A stretch of 64,000 bases of DNA from Mixophyes australis (taxonomy: Eukaryota > Chordata > Amphibia > Anura > Limnodynastidae), in NCBI GenBank assembly GCA_036250195.1, contig JAVHZZ010000005.1, positions 133,229,147-133,293,146 on the forward strand, given 5' to 3'. Positions 45,015-57,373 of this stretch are shown one piece after another. Made by a program: the position numbers and the translations under genes. The notes beneath the pieces were generated by a model that was not told the origin of the DNA, made no database searches, and saw only the letters and a program-made list of their open reading frames with translations. How positions within the stretch are numbered: position 1 is the first letter of the stretch; every line of letters starts with the position of its first letter.

Positions 45015-46066
45015 TGTGACTGGATTACTTTATAATTTGTTGTATAAATTTATTTAAAGGAAATAGCGCAGGGCTCTTATTTATATAATTGCCAATGCAC
45101 CTATTGTTGATATTGTGTATTTTGATATAGGAAGTTGTTATTTCCGAGACCACGATAGAAACTGGTTTTTTCTGTTTTCACCTTTCTAAAAAATATTCCT
45201 TATTTCTGATGCATATATCTGATACAATAGGCCTTTGTGGATGGAGGTCTTGTGTGTATTGAGATGTATTTAGTATGGAAGTGTCATTGTTTAGGATTTG
45301 TAAGGTTGCTAGTGGAAACCTCCAATTAGGCCTATGGGGAAGGGAGTCTGATAGCAGGAAATGCCTGCTCTGGCCAAAGGCCCAGCAGGGGGTCGTTAAT
45401 GTGTGGCCTTTGTCCAGAGTGAATTTCATAGATAAGTGTAAATCTTTTTAACCTTGAAATGCATGTAAATCTATGTTTTTGGAAGCAGCGTACATCCTGA
45501 TTCTAAAAATAGACTATTTCTAAACCAGATAAAAGGCATCAGCTTGTATTTGAAATGTGTTCTTCTGAATTCAACATCTGACCTGATCACTGGTACCTCA
45601 AACCAGTGTGAGCAAATAAATATCTTGCTTCAAAGACCTGCCTGGAAACATCTTCAATATTGCTGTATTCCTGTGACCTGCAGATTAGACCCTAAACTAA
45701 TCCGTTCCCCCGGCTGTCTGAGGTTTGGACCCAAGCTTTTTCAGTACCACCGCTCTGCCTGCTACCTGCAGCTCTGGTCAGTGTGATAGGCCAGGGGGGA
45801 TCAATCCACAGCAACCCTGATCTATAGTGGGAGGTCAGGAGTTTCAACCCAGGTACACCAGCAACGAGGAACGCTAGCAGCGTCCGTTACCCAGAAGAAA
45901 CCCGGTTCTGGATGCTGGTATAGGAGTCCAGTGGTGGCAGCCTTTGTAAGCCCGTCCTGCGGCAAGAGGGCACATTTGGGATAACAAAAGGGAACGGTGG
46001 CAAAGTAAGCCCAGTCGGTTCCCAGCAACAACAGACAGTGTGGCATAGGCGGTCCATCCTGTCACA
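45015..46066 (+). repeat. LTR family A, copy A5 (plus orientation)
   Basis: Starts TGTGACTGGATTAC and ends CCATCCTGTCACA, 1052 bp. It lies inside the Tc1 transposase gene. No TSD, because the right flank is another LTR A fragment. Confidence 0.85.
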
Positions 46067-46480
46067 TTCTGTTTTAGCCTCTCTAAAGGAAATGCCTTAT
46101 TTCTGATGTATATATCGGATACAATGAGCCTTTGTTTAGAAAGTCTTTTGTGTATCATGATGTGGGGAAATGACATGTTTGGGGTTTGTACCTTTCTTTT
46201 GAAATGCGTATTCTGCAACTGATGAACTCATGCTAAATTCATGTTAATTAGACCTTTTGACTTGCTAGTAGAGTTCCTGGCTCTGAAATAAGATGCAGGA
46301 AATCACAGCAAGGTTTTTAAGATATCACAGATAAGCATAAATATTGTTAGCTTTGCAATGTATGTAAATCCATGTTTGTGTAAACACATGACATTCTGAT
46401 TCTAAAAATAGTTCCATCTTCAAGAGGGTTGGCTTACCCTTTGAGGCTGTGTTTAAAACTATAAAAAGCACTGGCTGGTT
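46067..46480 (+). repeat. LTR family A fragment (U3 only)
   Basis: Begins in mid-U3 (TTCTGTTTTAGCCTCTCTAA), follows the family through GGATACAATGAGCCTTTG to an ACTATAAAAAGCACTGG box, and stops just after it. It is more diverged than A5. About 30 bp of Tc1 sequence expected at this site is missing. Confidence 0.65.
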
Positions 46481-46919
46481 TTGAAAAATTGTTTCCTTGC
46501 ATATAACCATGGTTAACAGAGGAAGAACAATGAATTCAAGCACCACCTTCCTTTTTAAAGCTTCCAATCTGTTCTAACTCAATCAGCATGACAGAGAGAT
46601 CTCCAGCCTTGTCCTCGTCAACACTCTTACCTGTGTTAATGACACTGACTTGATGTTAGCTGTTCCTTTTGTGTCAGGGCTGAAATGCAGTGGAAATGTT
46701 TTTGGGATAAAGTTAAATGTCATGGCAAAGAGGGAATTTGAAATTAATTGCAATTCATCTGATCACTCTTCATGACCATCTAAAGTATATGTACATCACC
46801 TTCATAAAAACAGGCAGCAGACTTTCTGAAAAATAATTTGTTGTTCTCAAAACTTTTGGTCATGACTGTAAATCTTCTCCTGACTGGACTATCCTTTGTC
46901 CTGACTTTGACTTGGTAAT

Positions 46920-47832
46920 ATTACTCTATTGACTGCCACCTGGAGGAGCTGCTATGTTTTGTACATTGCCTGCACTGTGAGTGCTGCTTGTTTTTGCTGT
47001 TGGGCCTCTGTTTTCCTGGTCTACCATATGTACATCTTGCATCGACGTCTGATCTGGTATGGGCTTACCTCGCCACCCTGTCTCTATGGGGAGGAAAAAT
47101 TAAGGGATGTTCTTCCTGCACAGTTTATCTGGGTTTCTCTTTCACTGTTGGAAAGACTGTTGCTGACCACTCCTACTAGTGTCACCTTGCCACCAGACAC
47201 TCACCGACTGAGAATGCCAACTGCACAATAGTTTTAGGAGAATTCTGCTGCCACCACTAGGCCGCTTCAACGGCTCCTAGAAATGCTTACTTCTGGGTAG
47301 CTGGTATATAGCTGCTGCAGTGCCTCTTTGCTGTTCGCTGGTACCTTCTGACCGCTTACTATGGATCAGGACTGCTGGGTAGTGGGCAGAGTGACACAGA
47401 TGCTAGGTTCAACACAGGTCAACTGTGGAACAGATTATAGTGTAAGCTCTTATCTGGTCACAGGATACAGAAGTTAATGGTCTTAAGCAGAATCTTCAAG
47501 CAGTGATGTTTTATTGCTCAGTAGTCATGACAAGAACAGTTACATTCTAGTTTTGAGGTACTAGCGATCTCCAGAAGCTCAGATGGTATAATAACATAGT
47601 AAAAAAGGGCTCTTTTATACAGATTCTGACACACGTTGGCAGAGGATAACCCAGCCCCTGGCACCACAAGTCAGAGATATTATATTGGATATTTGGCATC
47701 AGGATGTAGTATATTTTCTAACTTGGATTTAACAAAATTCACATCAATCTGGGACTACCTAAATTACTTGTAAGATGCATTAGGCATGTAATTCATCTAT
47801 CTTTTCAACAAGAGCATAACAGGTAGTGACTT
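46920..47832 (-). repeat. LTR family B, copy B2 (partial)
   Basis: Shares TCCTGCACAGTTTATCTGGG, CACCAGACA/CTCACCGACTG and the ACAGGATACAG...TTATTGCTCA blocks with B1, and keeps sequence missing from B1 (47230-47330). It is cut at the right by LTR A7. Its left boundary is uncertain. Confidence 0.55.
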
Positions 47833-48868
47833 TGTGACAGGGTGGACCACCTATGCCACCCTGTCTGTTGCTGCTGGAAACTGGCTGAGCTTTGCTACTG
47901 TTCCCTTACGTTATTCCAAATGCACCCTCTTGCTGCAGTATGAGGGGCACACAAATGCTGCCACCACTGGACTTCTTACCGGCATCTAGTACCGGGTTTG
48001 TTCTGGGTAACAGATGCTGCGGGTGTACCCCATTACTGGTGTACCTGGGCTGGTACTCCTGACCTCTTACTAAGGATCAGGGATGCTGTGGATGGATCCC
48101 CCCTGGCCTATCACACTGACCAGGGTTGCAGACAGAGCGGTAATACTGGAAAAGCTGGGTCCAACCTCAGAAACGACTGGAGAACGTATTAGATTTAGGG
48201 TCTAATCTGCAGGTCACAGGAATACAGCAATATTGAAGATGTTTCCAAGCAGGTCTTTGAAGCAAGATGTTTATTTGCTCTCGCACTTGTTGGAGGTACC
48301 AGTGATCAGGTCAGAAACAAGAAGAACAAGTTTTAAATACAAGCCAGTGCCTTTTATACAGTTTAGACACAGGCTATTTTTAGAATCCGGATGTAACCTG
48401 TTTACCAAAACATAGATTTACATGCATTTCAAGGTTAAAAAGATTTACACTTATCTATGAAATTCACTCTGGACAAAGGCCACACAGTAACGACCCCCTG
48501 CTGGGCCTTTGGCCAGAACAGGCATTTCCTGCTATCTCACTTCCTCCCCATATGCCTAATTGGAGGTTTCCACTAGCAACCTTACAATCCCCAAACACTT
48601 CCATACAAAACACATCCCAATACACAAGACCTCCATCCACAAAGGCTCATTGTATCAGATATATACATCAGAAATAAGGCATTTCCTTTAGGAAGGCTAA
48701 AGCAGAAAAACACATTTTCTATCGTGGTCTCAGAAATAACTATTAACTATTTTAAAATATACACAATATTAAAAATAAGTGCATGTGCAATTTATATAAA
48801 TAAGCCCCCTTCACTTTTTCCTTTAAATAAATTTATACCATAAGTTATTTATCAGGGATCCAGTCACA
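47833..48868 (-). repeat. LTR family A, copy A7
   Basis: Starts TGTGACAGGGTGGACCACC and ends GATCCAGTCACA, 1036 bp. It cuts into the endonuclease of a Tx1-like LINE at 48869. Flanking 5-mers (GACTT and CCTTC) do not match, so one flank has been rearranged. Confidence 0.85.
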
Positions 48869-49340
48869 CCTTCCCTGTCCTTGGTCCTAATAATGGTATT
48901 AAAATCACCACCAAAGGCTATCCGCCGTGTCAAATTTTTTTTAGCTTGCTTTATCTCTCTGAAAAGACGCTTTCTTTCCCATTTGGTTTGTGGACCATAG
49001 ATGTTGATCAATCTTGTTTCGTGTCCTCTCAGGTTGATATCTAAAATCATACATTTTTCTACTTGGAGTTCTATAACTCCTTGGACAGTTATCATATCAG
49101 TAAAAAGGACCGCCACCCCACCGTACGGCTCGGCCGCAGGAGACAAATATTGAGGGCCTACGCCTCCACTCCCTTTTGGCTTTGTGTAGGTCGGCAAGCC
49201 GGTCTATTCTGGTCCCCTGTAAAAGTAAAAAATTGGCCTCAACTGTGCTGAAAAAAATTAAAGGCTATGTAATGAGCACAGTTGGACAGAATGGAAGCCA
49301 CATTAATGGTGGAAAACCTTTTATAGGCAGGGAAGCCATT
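48869..49340 (-). pseudogene. Tx1-like LINE copy 1 endonuclease (truncated)
   Basis: The main frame is 49197-48869: PYGGVAVLF, RLINIYGPQ and IAFGGDFNTIIRTKDREG, which are endonuclease (EEP family) motifs including the GDFN catalytic box. The N-terminal motif is in a shifted frame above 49197. The last residues of the open frame (after DREG) come from LTR A7 and are not LINE sequence. Confidence 0.8.
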
Positions 49341-49395
49341 CCTCCAGATTTACAGAAGTAGGACCCAAAATTACTACTTCACTTGTCTGGAGTCC

Positions 49396-52300
49396 TCATC
49401 CGAGGAACCCCACCTTTTTCACACCGACCCCTACAGGGATTTCCTTGCCATCTGATAGGCAGACCTCCTCACAATCTGAGCTACCATCCACTTGCGGGCC
49501 AACACTCTCAACCATAACCAAACCAGGTGTAGCTATCTCCCCACCAAATGTTTGTGGTGTATCTAGGTCCATAATTAAAGAGTTCAGGGGAACTTGAACT
49601 GGAGGGACCAAGGAGTCAGGAGCCAGGAGGTAAGGGGAAATGGGAACCACGGGATCAAGATCTGGAGCTAAAGTGGATCTTGTGTAGAAGTAGGCACAAC
49701 CAAAGGGGGAGGAACATCACAGGAGGAAGGGGGGACTGGGAGGGAAGGGAGGTCAGGACAAGTGGGTGCAGGGAGAGAAGGGAATATCTCCTCTATCTAT
49801 AAAGGGTTGGTATTGGGTTTCACTATTGCCTTTAAGAATTGCTTTCCTGTTGCCTTTCCTACTAATTCTCCACGTTTCTTGTCCCTAGGTTTTTTGTGTG
49901 CTACACTGGGTTCGCAAGGGACTGAAGGTTTTGATTTACCTTTGTCTCATCACTTTAGGTTGCAAGAACAGGTTAACCCCTACCATCCCTCACCATGTCT
50001 CCTTCTAACTCCTCATCACTGGACAGTACTAAAAACTGGTTCACCAGGATCATGTCCTCACTTTTACCCTTTCCTGTACCACTCCTCTTCCCCTTTTTCT
50101 TCTGAACCCTAAATTGCCCATTGTCCACCTGACATGATGAGTCTTTAACAGGGGAATCAGCCTGAGCTAAACTGGACACTGAAGGAAGAGAATGTGGAGG
50201 GGATATGGGTGCACTGTTTTCTACTTCCATTTGCTCTGCAATCTTGGCCAATATACTGTCCAGGATATCCTGACTGTTATGGAAAGCTAAAAGGATGGCC
50301 TTCTAGCCCACATAGATTACATTTTACGATGGAACATGATTTGGCCTCATGTGCCAGACCCTCAGAATGCCCAGATTTGATGGTGGGGCAATTCATGCTG
50401 AGGTGACTGAAATCGCTGCAGCGATGACACATCCTTGGCTGGCCGGGGTAGAATACATGGATACGATCGCGACCAATGAAGGCTGCCGATGGAATATGCC
50501 GCGTGCCAGCCTCCGTGCATCTCGGTTTTACCATGGCTGACCATTCGCCACCACAGGAGTGCCGTGGTTCGTGGCTTTCTCCAAAGGAGATACTATATCT
50601 GCATAGCGTCTTAGCCAGTAAGTTAAATCCGCAACTGGGATGGAATCATTGCGAACAAGCAACTCTATTTTAACCCTCTCTTGATAGGTGACATGGATGG
50701 CATGGAAATTTAACCAATGTGTTGTACCTTTAAGACCAGCCCACTTCATCCAAAAAGTTTGCAGCTCTTGGTATGACATAAAGCTCAAGTCGTATTCTGG
50801 AGAATTAACCGGATGAATGCAAGCAAAGAAATCAGTAGCCCTAAAGCCAAAATGCAAAACCACTAAGTTTAGAAAATCTGGCCTACTTAGGGGGGATTCC
50901 TTCCCCATATACCTTAATTGCACTACATTCCTTCGTTTAAAAGTTTGGCCAGATAACTGATCCTGGGGTTGGGGGTTATGCACCCTATCCTTCGAACTGC
51001 CTGATACAACTTTTGTATAGGACAGAACGCCCGATATAGATGCTGCCAATATCCCATTATTTATCACTGTGGAGGGAGCTGTGGAAACCTGACCAGACCA
51101 AGAATTAGAAGAACCATCACTAGGGCAAGTGCTTCTCTGCACAATATTCTTTATCAATTTCGGATTATTTGCCCCTTCTAGCTGTGGAAGCATGCAAGGC
51201 TTTGTTTTCACTGCACCTTCTATGACATTTTACACGCCCCTGGTACCTTTTGACACTTTCAGAGGGCCAAAAATTGATACCACTATCATAGTCTTCACAG
51301 GAGACAATGTACTCTTATCTAATTCAGATTTACCATCAGAGCCAGCATTTACAGAAGCAATATCAGAAACACATACACTATTTAATTTAGGCAAGTCATT
51401 CTTGCTTAAATGGTTAACTTTAACCATTACTGATTTACCAGTGCCGTCTTCTACACTGCCATTTGCCATGACATTCAGTCCCGAAGCATTAGACTGATTT
51501 GCTTTGTCTTCCGTTACTACTGCACAAACCGGAAGTGACGCGCCCGCTACCTCTTTTGTCCTCAGGTTACCACTCTCATCTGCTGCTTTGCCGCAATCGA
51601 GGCTTGTGGCCCCATCACTGGCAGCTTCCCTTTCAGGGCTCTAATAGTCATATAACGGGTTAGACAGCACACTGTCTGTGACAGGTGCGGGCACATTAGC
51701 AGGCAATGGCTCAGAGTTCGTTAAGTGTTGACTACTGTCCATTTGTCTTTCCTGATCCAGACAATCTTTCAGAAAGTTAATTAAGCTAATCTTCTCAGTC
51801 AACACTGACTCCATTTCCACAATTTCACGAGAATAAATTGCACGATCAGAACTATATGCGTTATTACGTTTCTTCCTTTTTAGGCTAATTTGGCGACACA
51901 GCTTGACCACCAATGACTCCAGCTGACCAATTTGATCCAATAAGGGCACCTCCTCTGGCATACCCTCAATGTCTGGTGGATTAACCCCTGCTGGGATCTC
52001 CTCAAGGTGAGTGGAAGTAGCACCCATATCAGGAACTGCAGTTGCAATTTTTGCCTCTGGGGTTACTCTGGACACAGAGAGGTTCTCTCCCCATCTTCCT
52101 TAGGATCAAACACAACACAACACAGCAATGCTCACTGCTTAACAGCTGACTAGTTTCTTCTCTAGCCAAACCAACCTCTGATGTCATATTTGGCACATTG
52201 TTGCTGCTGCCAGGCCGTACCTCAGGAACAACAGATCCATTGTCTTTCTCTAAGAACAAAGAGGATTCTAGGAAAGTCACAGTCTTTAGGATAGCGCTTG

Positions 52301-52700
52301 CATCCACACTTGTACTTGGCTCCATGCTGGCTGTATTCATTCCCTTTTTGCACAGGTTGCTGCTTTCTTGACACTTCACTGCAAAATCCACATACTTTTG
52401 CTCAGCTGGGCTCGGGCCTAGGCTTTGCGTTAAAGACTTTGGAGGGAGTCTTTACTGTCTTTGCAGTAGATTTCTCTACCATGCTTACATCCGATTTCTT
52501 GCCAGATGAAATGCTTTCTGTCACCAGCTGAACTTTGTAACTTCCTTGCATTCCCCCAACAGAGGCCCCAGCATGATTTTGGACTGCTGGGCCTGGGCCC
52601 TGAAGCCTGGGGATTCTCCTCCACGCCTCCCCCAGGATTCTCCATGCTTCCCTGGGCGATATCCCAGGGATCACTGGTTCTCGGCAGCTCTGCATTAATG
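49396..52700 (-). pseudogene. Tx1-like LINE copy 1 ORF1
   Basis: A series of open pieces: 52695-52402, 52391-52029, 52075-51641, 51469-51230, 51211-50528, 50534-50277, 50251-49973 and 49650-49396. Together they correspond to one RNA-binding ORF1 protein. The clearest motif is a pair of CCHC-like knuckles at 50534-50277 (CHRCSDFSHLSMNC and CNLCGLEGHPF), with one knuckle between them damaged. The piece at 51211-50528 (227 codons) is the region before the knuckles. Frameshifts and stops make it non-functional. Confidence 0.72.
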
Positions 52701-52744
52701 CTGCTGCACACCACAGCTGCTGATACCAGAATGAGTCTGGAAAT

Positions 52745-55140
52745 ATTATTTTTATTTAAATCTTATGTACGCATAAAACATACATTTATATTAGGGGAAA
52801 ATGCCGCTTAAAAGTCCAGCTGTAGTCCATAATAAATAAATAATAAAAACATAAAATAAAACAGAAAGGGTGCCTACACCAAATAAACAGAAATCAAATC
52901 ATAACAAAATATCAAAACTATACAATCCCATGTGCCAAAAAAAATTCCAATACAAGCAAAGAAGAAGTAACTAAGGCATATGCAAAGCCATATTGAAAAA
53001 TTACATTTGATTCAGAAAATCTAGGGGGGGAGGGGTGAAAAGACAGCAGGCCTTAGACCAAGAAAGCCACTGGACTGTGGCCCCATTTTGGAGGCCTCAG
53101 ACCCCGCCAGAGTCTGACCCAGTTTGCATTGTTCATCCGGCACGTCTCCATATCCCTTAACTTCCAAACCTCGTGGAGAATGTTGCCCACCACCACTTCA
53201 CAGGGAAAGACTTTTTGTCTAATGGAAACCTGACACCTAGAGTTCCAAGTGAAGTATCTAGTAACTAAAAAAAGGGTGCCAAAATCATAATCCCGCCACC
53301 TATCCTTGAATGCACCATAGACCCATTCAGGGTAACTGAGCCCCGAAAGTCAAGGGGTACCCAAGGACCTGGAAACCCTCCTGTAAATTGCTATGTTAAA
53401 GGGGCACTCAAGCAAGAAGTAGTCCATGGTCTCCTCCTTCCCCTGACACTCCTCCCGTGGACAACCACGATCATCGGCACTTCTATACTTCAGGTTCCCT
53501 CTCACATAGTCTACCATGGAAAGAGAGCCAGGCAATGTCCCAAAACTTCAGAGGAACTCTCCCGGAATTAACCAAGGAAAGACCCACTGAGCACACATCA
53601 CCTGGGCAGTCCCTTAGTGACAGCTGAACCCAGAAGTGAGAGTGCAGGATTCTCCTCTCCAACTCCCTTCTAGAGAAGTTCCTAACTTCCCCGCCTCCAG
53701 GTCCCAACGCCTTGTCACTTTCAATCCCAGAGATGCTTAAGTCGGGAGATACCCATGACTGACCCGGAAGGTCCTCGCCCTGCTACCTTCCATCTAAACA
53801 TTAAGGAAGGGATGCACCCAGACCCTAAAGCCACCTACACATTGAGGAGGAGTCTCAAGAAACTACTGAGGTGCAACTTTAAAAAAGTTGTTAGAGCAGT
53901 ACTGGGTTAAGCATACCAAGGACACCATCCCTTCTCGATCTGTAGGTCACAGTTCGCTTCATCAGGTTCAGCCTATTCCAACAAAGTAAAAGGAAGAAAA
54001 CTGCATAAACCCTAGATCATAAAGACTGTGGCAAAAGGCACACATAGCTAATGTACAGAATCTCCGGGATCAGGTGGGTCTTCACAAGGTCTACTCTTTC
54101 CCTTAGAGAAAGCTTCCAGCTCTCTACTTTCCGAGAAGCTTCCTCCAGTTTTATCTCCCAGTTTTGTTTGACATAATCACCAGGTCCGAATTGAATTCCT
54201 AGAATTTTGATCTTGCTACTGGCCCGGGGAAGGCTGTCTGGAAGGTCGAACTGACAACCTTCCTCCCCATCCAGAAAACTTCACTCTTTTCCTGGTTTAC
54301 TTTCGAGCCACTGGCCTTGGAGTACCTGCAGACCAGAGTTGCTACCTCCATTGCTTCCGCAGGACTCGACAAGACGACAGTGACGTCGTCCGCGTAGGCC
54401 ACCACCTTCAAAGGACACTCCGGACCCAACAGCACCCCTCCTATCGAGCCGCCTTCAGTCCTTCGAATGAAAGGATCTATTGCAAACACATACAAGAGGG
54501 GGTTCAGGGGGCAACCCTGACATACTCCAGAGTTGACCACAAAGGATGGACCTACCCAACCATTCACAAGAGGGAAGCTCTCGGCCTGCTTGTAAATAGT
54601 ACGAAGCCAATTAACCAACGGCACTGGAAGACCACACCTCAGAAGTAGAGCCCACAGGTACTCGTGATCCACCCAAAGGCCTTTGACTGATCCAGAGCTA
54701 AAAGCTACTTTCCCCACTTCTCAGCCCGACATCGCTCAATGGCCTCCCGGACCCCCAGGACAGCACTGAAGGTACTTCGGCCTTTCACAGTGCAATGCTG
54801 TGAGGGGGGGAAGCATTTGACCGGAGATCTGCATCACTCTATTAAAAAGTACCTTTGCCAAAATCTTTGTCGGCATTGAGAAGGGCTATGGGACACCAGT
54901 TGTCAATACGCGACTGATCCTTCCCTTTGGACAGCAAAATAAGTGCGGAAACCCTCATGGAGGGAGGTAATAAACCTCTTTCCAGGCTTTCATTAAAAAT
55001 CTCCACAAGGTGGTTAAGCCATCTGGGCCTGGAGATTTCTTTAGACAACTCGTCTATGGCCATTCTGACTTTATCCACCGTTATCTCTCTGCCCAAAGAC
55101 TCAAGCGAACTGCTGAGATCCTCAAGACCAGGTGTCTCCC
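52745..55140 (-). mobile_element. Tx1-like LINE copy 2, 3' part (RT to 3' UTR)
   Basis: On the minus strand it carries reverse transcriptase and the C-terminal region, ending in an AT-rich 3' UTR (52745-53000). The chromovirus LTR at 55141 cuts its upstream side. The matching 5' part (ORF1 and endonuclease) is very probably 59071-62935. Confidence 0.75.
53080..55140 (-). pseudogene. Tx1-like LINE reverse transcriptase and C-terminus
   Basis: Pieces right to left: 55140-54842 (SALILLSKGKDQSRIDNWCP, the RT entry motif), 54717-54199 (DHEYLWALLLRCGLP, GVCQGCPLNPLLYVFAIDP, VVAYADDVTVVLSS with intact YADD), 53707-53483 and 53535-53350 (a cysteine/histidine region CPREECQGKEETMDYFLLEC near the C-terminus). 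The motif GVxQGCPLxPLLYVFAIDP is characteristic of the Tx1/L1 group. In 55165-55141 the frame is chromovirus LTR. At least four frame breaks. Confidence 0.85.
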
Positions 55141-55867
55141 TGTTAGGAACCCCGCTAGCCGGCACAACACAACCCGGAGTCTACTCTACCAGTCAGGTAT
55201 TCACTGGAGCCCCTGATGGTGGGAACAGACTGGGCTGCAGACTGGCAGAGGGTCGTGAAGTGTGCACCGGCTAGGGAGAACCCAAGCAGCAGAGTGGAGT
55301 CCAAGTAGAGGTCAGAGGCCGGCAGCAGACAACGGTATCAAGGAATAAGCTGAGGTCAGAGGTCACAAGCAGACAGGGAGGTAAGTATTCAAGCCAAAGG
55401 TCAGGGTCACGAGATACACAAGCGGGGTCCAAATTCAAGCCAAGGGTCATACACGGGTAAGCAGTAACAGGGTCCAATAGACAGGAACAAGCAGGGAGCA
55501 GGCTAGCAGACTGGATACAGAACTATAACCGGTAGTGAGGCTGCAAACCTCACTGCCTTAAATACTAGTGGCCACCAATCAGAGCCTAGCTCTGAATCAC
55601 ACACACCCCCCTGCCTGATTAATGTATCAGGCGTTAATCAGCCCACAGGCTTGTTAAATCAAGCCCCAGGATGTTTAAGTACAACATACTATCTTCTGCG
55701 CATGCGCGCCCGGCTTCCTCCCTTGCCGGGATGCAGCGCAGGGCACAGAGCTTCCCGGTCGGCCAGGAACCGGAAGTGACGCCCCGGTCGTCATGGTGAT
55801 GGCCGGGATCTCAGAGGAAGGTAATGAGTGTCGCAGCGGTGCCCGCGGCCGCCGCGACTGTCTAACA
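55141..55867 (-). repeat. Chromovirus 3' LTR
   Basis: Plus-strand start TGTTAGGAACCCCGCTAGCC and end GACTGTCTAACA, 727 bp, with terminal inverted TGTTAG/CTAACA. The minus strand has TATTTAAGGCAG near 55560 as a possible TATA box. Confidence 0.85.
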
Positions 55868-55880
55868 GTACCCCCCCTTG
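55868..55880 (-). other. Chromovirus polypurine tract
   Basis: On the minus strand CAAGGGGGGGTAC lies directly before the LTR. Confidence 0.7.
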
Positions 55881-55899
55881 AGGAGGGGTCAAAGAACCC

Positions 55900-56171
55900 C
55901 GACACCCAGGTTTCTTAGGGAATTTTTTGAAAAATTCCTTTAAATGTTTAGCAGCATGAAGCCGTCTTTGTGGAATCCACGACCGCTTTTCCAACCCACG
56001 ATTCCTCCATTTAACTAGAAAGTGCACCTGCCCCTGCACTCTCTTAGAATCGAGGATCTTATGAATGATGTATTTGTTCGTGTTCCGTACAGAAAAATTC
56101 GAAGACTGGAACTGATTCGGGTATAACACAGGTTTAAGCAGAGAACAATGGAAGGTGTTGGGGATCCTCAA
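55900..56171 (-). pseudogene. pol: Chromovirus integrase tail with chromodomain
   Basis: The frame 56171-55791 begins [14 protein letters not shown], the end of the integrase C-terminal domain. A chromodomain follows (YIIHKILDSKRVQGQVHFLV, then KWRNRGLEKRSWIP), which in the family steers integration to marked chromatin. The last about 30 codons of the open frame run into the polypurine tract and LTR and are not part of the protein; a genuine stop is expected near 55905. Separated from the integrase core by a frame break near 56200. Confidence 0.85.
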
Positions 56172-56242
56172 GGAACCAGGGATTTATTAATCTGAATGCT
56201 ACAGCATTAATCTTCTTGATAATGAGGAAAGGACCGATGAAT

Positions 56243-57271
56243 TTAGGCCCTAGTTTTTTGCAAGGCTATCTGAGCCTGATATTGCGTGTAGACAGCCACA
56301 CTCTCTGGCCCACTTTGAGGGAGCAGGTGGTACGGTGGCGGTCCGGATTTTTTTTTTGCAAAAAATGAGGCTTGTCTCAATGATGACTGTACTTTTCTCC
56401 AGATAACTTTGAGATCCCTGGCCGTGGAACGAATTTCCGGAATACCAGCGGACTTGAGTGAGTATAAGGAATTAGATCTGGGGTGAAAACCAAAATTGCA
56501 GTAAAATGGAGAGGTTTTGGTAGATGAGTGACATGAATTATTATACGCAAATTCTGCCCAGGGTAACAGAGAAGACCAGTTATCATGAAATTCCGAGGTG
56601 TAACATCGTAGGAACTGTTCTAAGGACTGGTTAACCCTTTCGGTTTGCCCATTCGACTGAGGATGGTAAGCAGATGAGAGGCTTATCTTGATCCCAAGAA
56701 CTGTACAAAAAGATTTCCAGAATTGTGCCACGAATTGAGAACAGCAGTCAGAAACTATGTCAGTAGGAAGTCCATGAAGCCGGAATATATGCTGGATGAA
56801 CAGAATGGCCAGATCTCGAGCACCAGGGAGCCTGGGTAGTGGTATAAAATGTGACATCTTGCTGAAGCAGTCAACTACCACCCAGATGGTGGTGTGACCT
56901 GCAGAGAGTGGCAGGTCAACTATAAAGTCCATAGACAAGTGTGTACAAGGTTTTGCAGGGATAGACAATGGAAGCAACTGACCTACAGGACGACTCCTGA
57001 GAACCTTACTCCTGGCACAACCCTCACAAGAGAGGACATAACTCTTGACATCAGCGGGCAACAATGGCCACCAGACAGTACGGGAGAGGATCTCCAAAGT
57101 CTTCTGTATTCCAGGATGTCCAGCAGTCTTACTATCATATGCCTCAGCCAGGACTGCTTTCCTTAAATGAACAGGAACGAATAAGCATCCTACCGGAGTG
57201 TTATCAGGAGCTAACCTTTGAAATCTTTGCAGGGTGCAGCTCAGGTCTTGGGTTAACCCAGCATGGATCAT
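56243..57271 (-). pseudogene. pol: Chromovirus integrase
   Basis: A 342-codon frame with an HHCC zinc domain (histidines in GHPGIQKTLEIL and upstream, CEGCARSK), then the core with all three acids: MDFIVDLPLSAGHTTIW, IVSDCCSQFVAQFW (usually SDRG; arginine and glycine replaced) and AYHPQSNGQTERVNQSLEQF. Very similar in layout to sushi-ichi integrases. The start ATG is internal to pol. Confidence 0.9.
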
Positions 57272-57373
57272 GGAAGTGGGAATGATGGGTTCAGGACTAG
57301 TAACTGGAACATGATGTGCCAGGAAGCTTCTGAACAGAGCATCTTAGAACCTGGACGGTAGATAATCACAAAG

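Larger units (their letters stand above)
43931..46868 (-). mobile_element. Tc1-like DNA transposon interrupted by LTR A sequence
   Basis: The ends are CAGTCATGGCCAAAAGTTTT and, in reverse complement, CAGTCATGACCAAAAGTTTT, each next to a TA target dinucleotide. Without the LTR insert (45015-46480) the length is about 1.5 kb, normal for Tc1. The transposase is on the minus strand and is broken. Confidence 0.9.
48869..52740 (-). mobile_element. Tx1-like LINE copy 1 (5' part)
   Basis: On the minus strand: a 5' end near 52740, ORF1 with zinc knuckles, and the beginning of ORF2 (endonuclease), cut off in the endonuclease by LTR A7. It follows directly after the 3' end of another Tx1-like LINE (52745), giving a head-to-tail arrangement. 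Recognised by similarity to 59071-62935 and by ORF1 zinc knuckles typical of the Tx1 branch of the L1 group. Confidence 0.78.

Noticed and set aside
47833..48873. LTR A7 as the 3' LTR of an element whose body is the adjacent LINE (purine-rich GGACAGGGAAGG at the join)
   Set aside because: The same purine-rich bases occur in the other LINE copy (near 59330), where the endonuclease reading continues, so they are LINE sequence and not a polypurine tract.
49176..49361. Small plus-strand frames over the LINE endonuclease region
   Set aside because: Opposite strand to the recognised LINE motifs, short and without domains.
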